The notes below the pieces were generated by a model. The model had not been told where the DNA came from. It saw nothing but the letters and a program-made list of their open reading frames with translations, and ran no database searches. Source: Lepiota brunneoincarnata (lineage: Eukaryota; Basidiomycota; Agaricomycetes; Agaricales; Agaricaceae). From it: a stretch of 64,000 nucleotides of DNA. The stretch spans positions 3,286,001 through 3,350,000 of the forward strand of contig JAEBUN010000001.1 in NCBI GenBank assembly GCA_023014365.1. The letters run 5' to 3'. Numbering within the stretch: position 1 is the stretch's first letter; each line of letters starts with the position of its first letter. Both the position numbers and the translations under genes were made by a program. This document shows, piece by piece, positions 1 to 9,838 of this stretch.

Positions 1-3000
1 GATGTTCGGATGGTATCCTTTATTAGCGAAGAATGGGGAGATACCGGTGGTGGCACTAGGAGCGTTGTTGTAAGCAAACTCAGCTAGGGGTAGTAATTCG
101 GACCAATTGTCCTGTTGGTAGTTACAATAGACCCGAAGGTATTGTTCGAGGGTCTGGTTGGTGCGTTCCGTTTGTCCATCGCCTTCTGGATGGTAGCCCG
201 AGGTGAAATGTAGCTTCATGTCAAGGGCTTGTCCCAATGAGCGGAAGAAGTGGGAGACGAATTCGGAGCCGCGGTCGGAGGTAACATGTTCGGGCACGCC
301 GTGCTTAGAGAAGACATGGAGGACGAATAGGCGGGCGAGGTCGGAGGAAGTGACAGTATCATAAGTCGGAATGAAGAGGGATTGTTTGGTGAGTCTGTCA
401 ACGATTACCAGGATGGCGTCATAGCCGGAGGAGGTGGGAAGTTTTTCGATGAAGTCCATGGAGATTGAATTCCAAGGGCGTTCGGGGATGGGGAGTTGCT
501 TAAGGAGACTGTAGGGGCGATGGCGCTGGGGTTTAGACCTCATACAGGTGACGCAAGACTTACAGAAATCCTTGACGAAGGTGCGGACGCTAGGCCAGGT
601 GTATTCGCGCCGGATGAGTTCCAGCGTTTTATTCTGACTGAAGTGGCCGGCTAGGACGTGATCATGCTTGTACTGGAGGACCCGAAGTCGGAGATTGTCG
701 GCGTCAGGGACGTAGATTCTGTTGTCTAAGAGGAGGAAACCTTTATCATTAACTGACCAACGGCCTTCTGGGCTGGCAAGATGGGCGGAAGCGGTCGGAT
801 CCGCTGGTAGGGCGGCGAGAATATCGCGGTGTAGCTGATCGAGGTCCATGACTACAGCTGCGCGAAGGGAAGGGGCATAAAGAGTGGTGGCACGGACGGA
901 GGCTGCGAGCTGTTCGTGAGTGAACACAGGCCGGAAGTTGTGCGGGTTGACTGATGCATAGTCGCTATTCCCCCCTTTAGGGTAGACGTCCCATCGTCTA
1001 GTTAGGGTGTCAGGCTTGGTGCCGAGGCGGCCGGGTTGGAAACGGATGACGAGGTGGAATTGGGATAGGAACTCGGACCAACGAGCTTGGCGGCGAGTCA
1101 GGATCTTGGTGGTGCAGAAGTATTCGAGGTTCTTGTGGTCAGTGACCACATCAATAGCAAGGGGGGCACCTTCGAGATAGTGCCGCCAGATGCGAAAGGC
1201 TTCGAATATCGCCAGGAGTTCCTTGTCGTGAGTGTCATAGTTGAGTTCGGCCGTGTTAAAGGTGCGGGAATGGAATGCAACGGGATGGACCTCCCCATCA
1301 TCGGTGACGATAGAGAGGATTGCCGCAAGGGCGTAGTCGGAGGCGTCGGTCTCGACAATGATCTGAGCGTCGGGGACCCAAGGAGTGAGGACGGGGGCGA
1401 AGATAAATGCTTCCTTCAGGGAGTTAAAGGCCTCGCGACAATCATCAGTAAAATTCCACTTCACGTCTTTGCGGGTGAGGCGAGTGAGCGGAACGACGAT
1501 GTCGGAGTATCCGTGAATGAAGCAATGGTAGAAATTGGCGAAGCCTAAGAAGGACTGGATGTCCTTGACTTTCTTAGGCTCAGGCCACTCCTGGATGGTC
1601 TTGACCTTAGATTGGTCCATTCGGAGGCCGTCGGGGGAGAGAATGTAGCCGAGATATTCCACTGTGTCAGAGTGGAACTGGCATTTGTCAGGGCGGGCGT
1701 ATAGACCGTGTTGGCGGAGCCGCTTGAGGACCTCCTTGACTTGGTCACGATGGATACTATGGTTGTCGGAGTATATCAGAATGTCGTCAAGGTAGATAGT
1801 AACGCAGACGTCGAGCATGTCCTTGAATATATCGTTCATGAACCGCTGGAAGGTGGCAGGGGCATTGGTGAGGCCGAAAGGCATAACCATCCATTCGAAG
1901 GAGCCGTAGCGGGTCCGAAAGGCGGTCTTCCATTCGTCGCCGTCAGCAACGCGGACAAGATGGTAGGCGTGGCGGAGGTCGATCTTGGTATATACGCGAG
2001 CTTTGCGAGGGGAGTCTAAGAGGTCGGAGATGAGCGGAAGGGGATAGCGGTCCTTCTTGGTAATACGGTTGAGACCTCTAAAATCAACGCATAAGCGGAG
2101 GGAGCCGTCCTTTTTCTTGACGAAGAGGACCGGGGCTCCATGAGGGGAAGTGGAGGGGCGGATGAAACCAATAGATAAATGTTCGTCAATAAAATCACGT
2201 AGAGCTCCAAGCTCCGATTGTGAAAGGGAGTAAATGGTACCGACCGGAGGCTGACCGCCATCCTCTAGGTTAATCTGGAGGTCGTAAGGGCGGTGTGGAG
2301 CAAGTGTGTCAGCACGCGATTTACTGAAAACGTCAGCGAACTCGTGGTATTCCTCGGGGATGGACGAGAGGTCAGGCGGTTCCTCGGATACAGAAGAGGA
2401 CGCGGCCGATGCGGAGGCGGCGGAAAGATTGATTCGGAATTGTTGGGAGCCAGGGAGCTTGGCAGCACGGATAAAGGCAGGAGCGTTTATCAAGGAGATG
2501 TGCGGTTTCGCAAGGGGGACAGATTGGGACGAGGTCCCGGACAGGGGTGGTGAACCTAGGTCAGGAGAGTCAGGGGCGGCCATAGGCGGAGCCAATGCGG
2601 GTGCGACGCAGGTAGAGACGGAAGCAGGATTCTCAAGTAGGGATGGCCGGAAAGTAATACTGCCCAAAGCCCAGTCAATCAACGGATTGTAGCGGGTGAG
2701 CCAGTTGTGTCCTAAGACCACAGAACAGGAAGAGTCGAGCTGGGTGACATAAGTGTCCAAAATGATAGATTCACCGGAGGGGAAGGATACAGGCAGTTGC
2801 GCAAGCTCCGTAATGTAGGCGTTTGAGGTCCCATCAAATAACCAAAGTTCAATAGCCGGGATGGACGAGGTTGGAATACTATGAGAACGAACGAAAGAAG
2901 AGTCCACAAAACAGTGAGTAGAACCACTATCAACAAGAGCTTTGAAAGGAGAAAAAGAAGAAGAAAAGTCAGAACTAACTACATTGTCTGTTGTAGAAAG

Positions 3001-3186
3001 CGGGTCCGAAGCGGAGAGTACAGGAGCGGAAACAGAGGGTAACAAAGTAACTAAAGGAGAAGTTAATGTAATATGAAGAGAGTTTGGATCGGAAAGAGCG
3101 GACGCATTGAGACGGAAACTCTCTGGGGCACAGCAGAGTTCAATGCGATCCTCAGTCTGTGCAGAGGCCTGAGGACCGCCGACTAT
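1..3186 (-). CDS. pol: Pol polyprotein (protease-RT-RNase H-integrase), partial
   Basis: This is the Pol polyprotein of chromovirus copy I. The reading frame is open to the window edge, and the frame of the motifs is consistent along its length. The aspartic protease motif DSGST lies near 2920-2931. The RT carries VKKKDGS and MPFGLTNAP, with the catalytic YLDD at 1777-1788. RNase H follows around 1100-1500. Integrase has an HHCC zinc-binding region (about 540-670) and the D, D, E triad near 456, 275 and 185. The frame is -1 relative to gag, so expression probably needs a ribosomal frameshift at the gag stop (see 3183-3192). The C-terminal end and any chromodomain of this copy are outside the window. 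Confidence 0.88.
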   Translation of the reverse strand, partial: MVGGPQASAQTEDRIELCCAPESFRLNASALSDPNSLHITLTSPLVTLLPSVSAPVLSASDPLSTTDNVVSSDFSSSFSPFKALVDSGSTHCFVDSSFVRSHSIPTSSIPAIELWLFDGTSNAYITELAQLPVSFPSGESIILDTYVTQLDSSCSVVLGHNWLTRYNPLIDWALGSITFRPSLLENPASVSTCVAPALAPPMAAPDSPDLGSPPLSGTSSQSVPLAKPHISLINAPAFIRAAKLPGSQQFRINLSAASASAASSSVSEEPPDLSSIPEEYHEFADVFSKSRADTLAPHRPYDLQINLEDGGQPPVGTIYSLSQSELGALRDFIDEHLSIGFIRPSTSPHGAPVLFVKKKDGSLRLCVDFRGLNRITKKDRYPLPLISDLLDSPRKARVYTKIDLRHAYHLVRVADGDEWKTAFRTRYGSFEWMVMPFGLTNAPATFQRFMNDIFKDMLDVCVTIYLDDILIYSDNHSIHRDQVKEVLKRLRQHGLYARPDKCQFHSDTVEYLGYILSPDGLRMDQSKVKTIQEWPEPKKVKDIQSFLGFANFYHCFIHGYSDIVVPLTRLTRKDVKWNFTDDCREAFNSLKEAFIFAPVLTPWVPDAQIIVETDASDYALAAILSIVTDDGEVHPVAFHSRTFNTAELNYDTHDKELLAIFEAFRIWRHYLEGAPLAIDVVTDHKNLEYFCTTKILTRRQARWSEFLSQFHLVIRFQPGRLGTKPDTLTRRWDVYPKGGNSDYASVNPHNFRPVFTHEQLAASVRATTLYAPSLRAAVVMDLDQLHRDILAALPADPTASAHLASPEGRWSVNDKGFLLLDNRIYVPDADNLRLRVLQYKHDHVLAGHFSQNKTLELIRREYTWPSVRTFVKDFCKSCVTCMRSKPQRHRPYSLLKQLPIPERPWNSISMDFIEKLPTSSGYDAILVIVDRLTKQSLFIPTYDTVTSSDLARLFVLHVFSKHGVPEHVTSDRGSEFVSHFFRSLGQALDMKLHFTSGYHPEGDGQTERTNQTLEQYLRVYCNYQQDNWSELLPLAEFAYNNAPSATTGISPFFANKGYHPNI

Positions 3187-3192
3187 TTTTCC
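3183..3192 (-). promoter_or_regulatory. Candidate -1 frameshift site at the gag stop
   Basis: On the minus strand gag ends GGAAAAATAG: the codons GAA AAA precede the TAG stop. The pol frame, checked with the DSGST and YLDD codons, is -1 relative to gag and is open across this point. A slip on the A run would therefore give Gag-Pol without a separate pol start. The heptamer is not a perfect X-XXY-YYZ site, so this is a candidate only. Confidence 0.5.
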
Positions 3193-4589
3193 GAGCTCGG
3201 GAGAGCCGGCGCGTCTGTCTCGGAAATCTGAGCCTGTCGGCCTTTAGCCTTGGCGTCAGGGAATTTCTTCTTGTCGCAGTTGGCAGCCCTGTGATTGGGA
3301 TCTGCGCAGACAAGGCAGAGGTTATTGTCGAAACGTCGTTGACATTCCTCGGGGGTTAATTTACCGTCCTTACCAAGTTTACTAGTAAGGTCGGACTTTG
3401 GCGGGGCCGATTTCTGACCGGCGGACGGGTTGGGCGGATTGCCCTTGAAGATGTTATTACTGGGGGTGCTGCCTTTGTTGTTACTGTTGGCAGGCTTGGC
3501 GGCAGGTTGATGGTTTGTCGCGGTGGAAGGGGATGGGTTGCCTCCAGGTTTCCTAGAGGCGGTCGGGTCCGAAGCGGCTTTGGCGCGGGCCTTCTCGCGT
3601 TGGCGTTCCCAGTAGCGAGCATCGATCTTCATCGCTGCTGCTCGCATTTCGATGAAGGTGTCGGGCTTGCCGTCGGGCCGATTGGACAGAATGTCCTGGA
3701 TGCGGTCGGGGAGGCCTTTGTAGTAGCGGTGACAGAATACCTCATCACCCCAGCGGAGTTGGCCAGCCAGACAGAGAAAGTCGACGTTGTAGACGGCGAT
3801 CTTTTCATCATAGCGCATTCGGAGGGAGTCAAGCTGCTCAGCAGCTTCTCCGGTCGGATCCGCAGGACCGAAATTGGTCTGCAGTTCCAGGGTGAACTGA
3901 TCCCAGTCCTCGATCCAATCGTGCATTATTCCGTGGTTGTTGGCCTCGTCGAGGCCGATTTCGAAGTGTTGCTGGGCCACGCCGGTAAGGTACGTCAATG
4001 CGAAGTTGACCTTGGTGGCAGGGATAGCGAACTGGTCCGGGTTAGTACGGAAGTAGAGTCGACATTGGAAGAGGAAAGGTTTGGATTTGGTGGGGTCGGA
4101 ACCTGTAAAGATGTCAGGTTCGCGAGCCTTGGTACGGGGGGTTCGGGGAGGCTGTGGGGGTTGAGAGTTCCCACGGCCGTCCATTTGATCGGCTATTCGT
4201 TGGAAAACTCGGAGCAGGAGTTGGTCATGGTCATTTTGGGTGTTGCCAGGTGGAATGTTGTTATTGTTGTCGTTGTTGTCTGACGGTTCGTCGTCGTCCG
4301 GGGGTCCGTCCCCATTGTCAGGGTAGTCGTCGGGATCACCAGGGTCGCTGGGATCGGGATTTGGGTCGGGGCCACCGTCGGGGCCGTCGGGAGTCTGGAA
4401 TAGTGAAGGTTGAATATCTTCACTGAACCGGTCTGGAGTTGAGGGCACGATGGATTGTTGGCGAGGGGGAGAAACCCTCGGGGGGTCGGGTTGTAATTCC
4501 TCGGAAGGAGATTGTCGAATGATGCGTTTGCTACGGCGAGCGGCTGGAGTTACCCGAGTGCGGGGACGGGTGACTGTTCGAGAGACCAT
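3183..4589 (-). CDS. gag: Gag polyprotein, chromovirus copy I
   Basis: An intact 468-codon gag gene. The N-terminus is basic (Arg/Thr/Pro rich). A long acidic Asp/Pro/Asn-rich low-complexity stretch follows (about residues 60-115), then the capsid-like core typical of Ty3 Gag proteins of fungi, with motifs such as FLFQCRLYF and FALTYLTG. A basic linker leads to one CCHC zinc knuckle at residues 425-438 (C-x2-C-x4-H-x4-C), which binds RNA. The ATG at 4589 lies about 50 bases after the LTR and primer site, as expected for the first gene. The TAG stop at 3183 overlaps a run of A that could serve as a frameshift site. Sister gag at 11446-12605 is a pseudogene. Confidence 0.92.
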   Translation of the reverse strand: MVSRTVTRPRTRVTPAARRSKRIIRQSPSEELQPDPPRVSPPRQQSIVPSTPDRFSEDIQPSLFQTPDGPDGGPDPNPDPSDPGDPDDYPDNGDGPPDDDEPSDNNDNNNNIPPGNTQNDHDQLLLRVFQRIADQMDGRGNSQPPQPPRTPRTKAREPDIFTGSDPTKSKPFLFQCRLYFRTNPDQFAIPATKVNFALTYLTGVAQQHFEIGLDEANNHGIMHDWIEDWDQFTLELQTNFGPADPTGEAAEQLDSLRMRYDEKIAVYNVDFLCLAGQLRWGDEVFCHRYYKGLPDRIQDILSNRPDGKPDTFIEMRAAAMKIDARYWERQREKARAKAASDPTASRKPGGNPSPSTATNHQPAAKPANSNNKGSTPSNNIFKGNPPNPSAGQKSAPPKSDLTSKLGKDGKLTPEECQRRFDNNLCLVCADPNHRAANCDKKKFPDAKAKGRQAQISETDAPALPSSEK

Positions 4590-4627
4590 GGTTAGAAAGG
4601 ATTAGAGTGTAATGGACAGGAGGAGTT

Positions 4628-4640
4628 TCAGTCTGATAAT
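4628..4640 (-). other. Primer-binding site, probably self-primed
   Basis: Two bases after the LTR end, the minus strand reads ATTATCAGACTGA. It is perfectly complementary to TCAGTCTGATAAT at the inferred 5' end of the same RNA. It does not resemble the usual TGG-starting tRNA-complementary sites. The Tf1/sushi group of chromoviruses uses the 5' end of its own mRNA as primer, and this arrangement fits. The element at 12604-12658 keeps the same core next to its LTR. Confidence 0.65.
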
Positions 4641-4642
4641 AC

Positions 4643-5303
4643 TGTTAGAGCCGGTGCGGGTTGGAACCGAAGCGGAGGGTCGGGGTGGTATCCTTGGTAT
4701 AAGGTAACCGGGGGACAGGACGACGTCAGTACGTAGACGGCGGGACCGAGGCGGAGTACTTCGGGCGGAGAGTGGACTTGCGGCCTCAGCTTATGTGCTG
4801 TGCCCTCCTACTGTCCGAGTCCGTATTTCAGGAAGTCGGGGCCGAAGCGGAGCGAGGCAGAGAGAGAGGAGGATAGGGAACAGGGGACTGGTCCGCTGCT
4901 CGATTCGATTATCAGACTGAGGAGTACAAGCCAAGTGCCTACGGTATATATACTACTAGCTCAACGAATTATGACTTGTACTGACTACGTGCGGAGCGAA
5001 GCGGAGACCCATATGGTTACAAGCGGATTACGAATAATTTCGAATGGAATGGAGACCGGTACAGGTATGGAGACTGGTAACGTATTCTGATTACGGACGG
5101 AGAATGGAGAACTGGACAATGGGAGCACCAAGGGTCAGGTGATCGTGGCACGTGTAGAGGTAGGTCGCGTGATCGGGGCGAAGGGTTGCGGTCGGAGCCA
5201 GTCGGGGCCGAGTCGGAGGGCATAGGGTTGTCGTGTGGAGCACACATGGAGTCGAGAAGCCGAAGCCTAATGGTTAAGCTCTAGGTTTGGTGTGGATATG
5301 ACA
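4643..5303 (-). repeat. 5' LTR of chromovirus copy I
   Basis: A 661-bp LTR that begins TGTCATATCC and ends TCTAACA when read on the minus strand. The same unit recurs at 6305-6965 (661 bp, plus), 12659-13320 (minus) and 36007-36657 (plus, solo), which fixes both ends. It holds a TATA box and a likely transcription start (4908-4952). On the outer side it abuts chromovirus integrase sequence starting TACCA. Confidence 0.93.
4908..4952 (-). promoter_or_regulatory. LTR core promoter: TATA box and likely mRNA start
   Basis: TATATATA lies at 4945-4952. About 25-32 bases downstream on the minus strand the sequence TCAGTCTGATAAT (4908-4920) begins. That spacing is right for an RNA start. The 13 bases are the exact reverse complement of the sequence placed just after the LTR (4628-4640), which supports this being the RNA 5' end. 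Confidence 0.6.
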
Positions 5304-6119
5304 TACCACCTAGAAGGTGACAAACAGACGGAACGCACCAACCAGACCCTGGAACAATATCTCTGGGTCTATTGTAACTACCAACAGGACAATTGGTCCG
5401 AATTACTACCACTAGCTGAGTTTGCTTACAACAACGCCCCTAGTGCCACTACCAGTATCTCCCTGTTCTTCACTAATAAAGGATACCATCCAAACATCAC
5501 AGTTCATCCTGAATGCGACCTTGCCTCCGCTCAGGCCTGCCATTTTGCAGTTGGTCTCGATGACCTACATACCACCTTGAAGTCTGAAATAGCATTGGCC
5601 CAGCAACGCTATCAGGCCTCCACCAATGCCCACCGACTCCCCACCCTGGACTTCAAGGTTGGACAAAAGGTATTTGTGAAAGCCCAATTCTTCCACACCA
5701 CCTGTCCTTCCAAAAAACTCTCTGAAAAGTTCCTTGGGCCTTATGAGATCATTGCACAAGCAGGTACCCATTCCTTTACACTCCGACTTCCTGACTCCAT
5801 GCGTGGGGTACACCCTGTCTTCCATGTTTCCATGCTTGAACCAGCTACACCTAACACCATACCTGCCCAATCGGACCTGCCACCTGCGCCAGTTTCTATT
5901 GATGGTGAACCAGAATACGAGATTGCCTGTATCATCAATTTGAAGATCGATCAGTGCCGTGCATGCAAGCTCCTCTATAAAGTCATCTGGTTAGGTTATG
6001 AAGATACTGAAGAAGAATCCTCATGGTTACCAGCAACCGAGCTTGAACATGCTACCGATCTAGTAGAGGCTTTCCATTCCTCTTACCCCTCTAAGCCTGG
6101 TCCCCTCCATTCACTCTGA
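5304..6119 (+). pseudogene. Chromovirus integrase C-terminus plus chromodomain (fragment)
   Basis: The frame opens with the integrase E-region (YHLEGDKQTERTNQTLEQYL), runs through the C-terminal domain (the GPYEI motif and the VHPVFHVS motif) and ends in a chromodomain: EYEIACIINLKI, YKVIWLGY and SSWLPATEL, with the aromatic cage region partly kept. Chromodomains of this group direct integration to histone-marked chromatin. There is no start codon of its own; it is the downstream end of a pol gene whose upstream part is elsewhere, probably 6966 onward in inverted orientation (see findings). It stops at TGA 6117-6119. Confidence 0.85.
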
Positions 6120-6304
6120 ATTTTCTGCTGACCACCCATCACACCAAGTAACAAAAAATTTATTGGACAAGTACAAACTACCTGTCCATATCATTCCCAG
6201 AGGTACAGGGCAGTGCTGCTGCATCCTCCATCATACCTTGTACCTCCTCTTCCAAAATGCCTCCGATGCTCTCTGACTCCTCCAACTCCTCCATCTCCAT
6301 AATA
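6120..6304. other. Segment between chromodomain stop and LTR, with antisense coding-like fragment
   Basis: This 185-bp stretch should be the 3' untranslated end of the integrase fragment, yet no purine-rich tract precedes the LTR at 6305. On the minus strand a 40-codon open frame begins at about 6298, is rich in Glu and Met, and ends in TAG. It is followed by a canonical AATAAA signal near 6158-6163. It may be the last exon of an unknown gene or chance. No function is proposed. Confidence 0.35.
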
Positions 6305-6965
6305 TGTCATATCCACACCAAACCTAGAGCTTAACCATTAGGCTTCGGCTTCTCGACTCCACGTGTGCTCCACACGACAACCCTATGCCCTCCGACTCGG
6401 CCCCGACTGGCTCCGACCGCAACCCTTCGCCCCGATCACGCGACCTACCTCTACACGTGCCACGATCACCTGACCCTCGGTGCTCCCATTGTCCAGTTCT
6501 CCATTCTCCGTCCGTAATCAGAATACATTACCAGTCTCCATACCCGTACCGGTCTCCATTCCATTCGAAATTATTCGTAATCCGCTTGTAACCATATGGG
6601 TCTCCGCTTTGCTCCACACGTAGTCAGTACGAGTCATAATTCGTCGAGCTAGTAGTATATATACCATAGGCACTTGGCTTGTACTCCTCAGTCTGATAAT
6701 CGAATCGAGCAGCGGACCAGTCCCCTGTTCCCTATCCTCCTCTCTCTCTGCCTCGCTCCGCTTCGGCCCTGACTTCCTGAAATACGGACTCGGACAGTAG
6801 GAGGGCACAGCACATAAGCTGAGGCCGCAAGTCCACTCTCCGCCCGAAGTACTCCGCCTCGGCCCCGCCGTCTACGTACTGACGTCGTCCCGTCCCCTGG
6901 TTACCTTATACCAAGGATACCACCCCGACCCTCCGCTTCGGTTCCGACCTGCACCGGCTTTAACA
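6305..6965 (+). repeat. Chromovirus LTR, plus orientation
   Basis: 661 bp, TGTCATATCC to TTTAACA, same family as 4643-5303 but in opposite orientation. On the right it is followed by TGGTA, the complement of the TACCA that flanks the LTR ending at 5303. On the left it is preceded by non-purine-rich sequence, unusual for a 3' LTR. The outer flanks suggest it took part in an inversion. Confidence 0.9.
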
Positions 6966-9838
6966 TGGTAGCCCAAAGTGAAGTATAGTTTCATGTCAAG
7001 GGCTTGTCCCAATGAGCAGAAGAAGTGAGAGACAAATTTGGAGCTGTGGTCAGAGGTAACATGTTCAGGTACACCATGCTTGGAGAAGACATGGAGGACG
7101 AATAGGTGGGCAAGGTCAGAGGAGGTAATGGTATCATAGGTTGGGATGAATAAGGATTGTTTGGTGAGTCTGTTGACTATTACTAGGATGGCATCATAGC
7201 CGGAGGAGGCAGGGAGTTTTTTGATGAAGTCCATGGAGATTGAATTCCAAGGTTGTTCAGGGATGGGAAGTTGCTTGAGGAGACTGTAAGGGTGGTGGTG
7301 CTGGGGTTTAGACCTCATACAGGTGACACAAGACTTACAGAAATCCTTGACAAAGGTGTGGACACTAGGCCAGGTGTATTCACACCGGATGAGTTCCAGT
7401 GTTTTATTCTGACCAAAGTGGCCGGCTAGGACATGATTGTGCTTGTACTGGAGGACCCAAAGTCAGAGATTGTCAGCGTCAGGGACATAGATTCTGTCAT
7501 CTAGGAGGAGGAAACCTTTGTTGTTAACTGACCAACAGCCCTCTGGGCTAGCAAGACGGGCAGAGGCAGCCGGATCCACTGGTAGAATGGCAAGGATATT
7601 GCGGTGTAGCTGATTGAGGTCCATGACTACAGCTGCGCGAAGGGAAGGGGCATAAAGAGTGGTGGCATGGACGGAGGCTGCAAGCTGTTCATGAGTGAAC
7701 ACAGGCTGGAAGTTGTGCAGGTTGACTGATGCATAGTCGCTATTCCCCCCTCTAGGGTAGACATTCCATCATCTAGTAAGGGTGTCAGGCTTGGTGCCAA
7801 GGCAGCCGGGTTGGAACCAGATAACGAGGTGGAATTGGGATAGGAACTCAGACCAATGAGCTTGGCAGCAAGTAAGGATTTTGGTGGTACAGAAGTATTC
7901 GAGGTTTTTGTGGTCAGTGACTACATCAATAGTAAGAGGGGCACCCTCAAGATAGTGCTGCCAGATACGAAAAGCCTCAAATATTGCCAGGAGTTCCTTG
8001 TTGTGGGTGTCATAATTAAGTTTGGCTGTGTTAAAGGTGTGGGAATGGAATGTGATGGGGTGAACCTCCCCATCATTGGTGATGATAGAGAGGATAGCTG
8101 CAAGGGCATAGTTAGAGGCATTGGTCTCAACAATGATCTGAGCATTGGGGGCCCAAGGAGTGAGGAAGTGAGGACAGGGGCAGAGATGAATGCTTCCTTC
8201 AGGGAGTTAAAGGCTTTGCGACATTCGTCAGTGAAATTCCATTTCACGTCTTTGTGGGTGAGGCAAGTGAGCAGAACGATGATGTCGGAGTAACCGTGAA
8301 TGAAATGACGATAGAAATTGGCAAAACCTAAGAAGGATTAGATATCCTTGACTTTCTTTGGTTCCGGCCACTCCTGGATGGTCTTGACCTTAGATTGGTC
8401 CATTCAGAGACCGTCAGGGGGAAAGAATGTAGCCAAGATATTTCACTGTGTCAGAGTGGAACTGGCATTTGTTGGGGTGGGCATATAGACTGTGTTGTTG
8501 GAGCCGCTTGAGGACCTCCTTGACTTGGTCACAATGGATACTGTGATTGTCGGAGTATATCAGAATGTTGTCAAGGTAGATATGTAGTAATGCAGACGTC
8601 AAGCATGTCCTTGAATATATTGTTCATGAACTGCTGGAAGGTGGCGGGGGTGTTGGTGAGGCTGAAAGGCATAACCATCCATTCAAAGGAGCCGTAGCAG
8701 GTCTGAAAGGCAGTCTTCCATTCGTCACCGTCAGCAATGCAGACTAGATGGTAAGTGTGATGGAGGTTGATTTTGGTATATACGCAAGCTTTGCGAGGGG
8801 AGTCTAAGAGGTTGGAGATGAGTGGAAGGGGATAGCAATCCTTCTTGGTAATATGGTTGAGACTTCTAAAATCAACACATAAACGGAGGGAGCCATCCTT
8901 TTTCTTGACAAAGAGGACTGGAGCTCCATGAGGAGAAGTGGAGGGGTGAATGAAGCCAATAGATAAATGTTCATCAATGAAATCATGTAGAGCTCCAAGC
9001 TCTGATTGTGAAAGGGAGTAAATGGTACTGACCAGAGGCTGACCACCGTCCTCTAGGTTAATCTGGAGGTCATAAGGGTGATGTGGAGCAAGTATGTCAG
9101 CATGCGATTTACTGAAAACATTGGCAAACTCATGGTATTCCTCAGGGATGGATGAGAGGTCAGCTGGGTCTTCGGAGACAGAAGAGGATGCGGCCAATGT
9201 GGAGGCAGCGGAGAGGTTGATTCAGAATTGTTGGGAGCCAGGGAGCTTGGCAGTGTGGATAAAGGCAGGGGCATTTATCAGGGAGATGTGTGGTTTTGCG
9301 ATGGGAATAGATTGGGATGAGGTCCCAGACAGGGGTGGTGAACCTAGGTCAGGAGAGTCAGGGGTGGCCATAGGCGGGGCCAAGGTGGGTGCGACACAGG
9401 AAAAGATGGAAGCAGGATTCTTGAGTAGGGATGGCCAGAAAGTGATACTGCCCAAAGCCCAGTCAATCAATGGATTGTAGCAGGTGAGCCAGTTGTGTCC
9501 TAAGACCACAGAACAGGAAGAGTCAAGCCAGGTGACATAAGTGTCCAAGATAATAGATTCACCAGAGGGGAAAGATACAGGCAGTTGCGCAAGCTCCGTA
9601 ATGTAGGCATTTGAGGTCCCATCAAATAACTGAAGTTCAATAGCTGGGATGGACGAGGTTGGAATACTATGAGAACAAACAAAAGATGAGTCCACAAAAC
9701 AGTGAGTAGAACCACTATCAACAAGAGCTTTGAAAGGAGAAGGAGAAGAGAAATCAGAACTAACTACATTGTCCATTGTAGAAAGCAGGTCCAAAGCAGA
9801 GAGTACAGGAGCAGAAACAGAAGATAAAGAAGTAACTA
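6966..9838 (-). pseudogene. Pol of chromovirus copy II, broken
   Basis: The protease is recognisable (ALVDSGSTHCFVD, about 9700-9725). RT motifs VKKKDGS and VMPFSLTNTP survive. A small insertion near 8580-8586 shifts the frame just before the active site, and the YLDD motif of copy I reads YLDN here. RNase H, the HHCC region and the start of the integrase core follow down to 6966, broken by stops and shifts. The gene is cut within GYH of integrase, where an LTR begins. It cannot make a functional polyprotein. Confidence 0.85.

Larger units (their letters stand above)
1..5303 (-). mobile_element. Ty3/Gypsy chromovirus, copy I (3' part off window)
   Basis: Reading on the minus strand, the order is a 5' LTR (4643-5303), a primer-binding site, gag (3183-4589) and then pol, which leaves the window at base 1 in mid-integrase. 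The order protease, RT, RNase H, integrase is that of Ty3/Gypsy. A chromodomain is seen in a sister copy (5304-6119) next to the same LTR family, so I call it a chromovirus. It is the best preserved of the copies here: gag is uninterrupted, I read no stop in pol, and the catalytic motifs are kept, whereas copy II is decayed. The 3' LTR is not in view. It may be active or recently active; that is inference. Confidence 0.9.

Noticed and set aside
3507..4283. 258-codon open frame on the plus strand
   Set aside because: It is antisense to the conserved gag gene of the chromovirus and has no motif.
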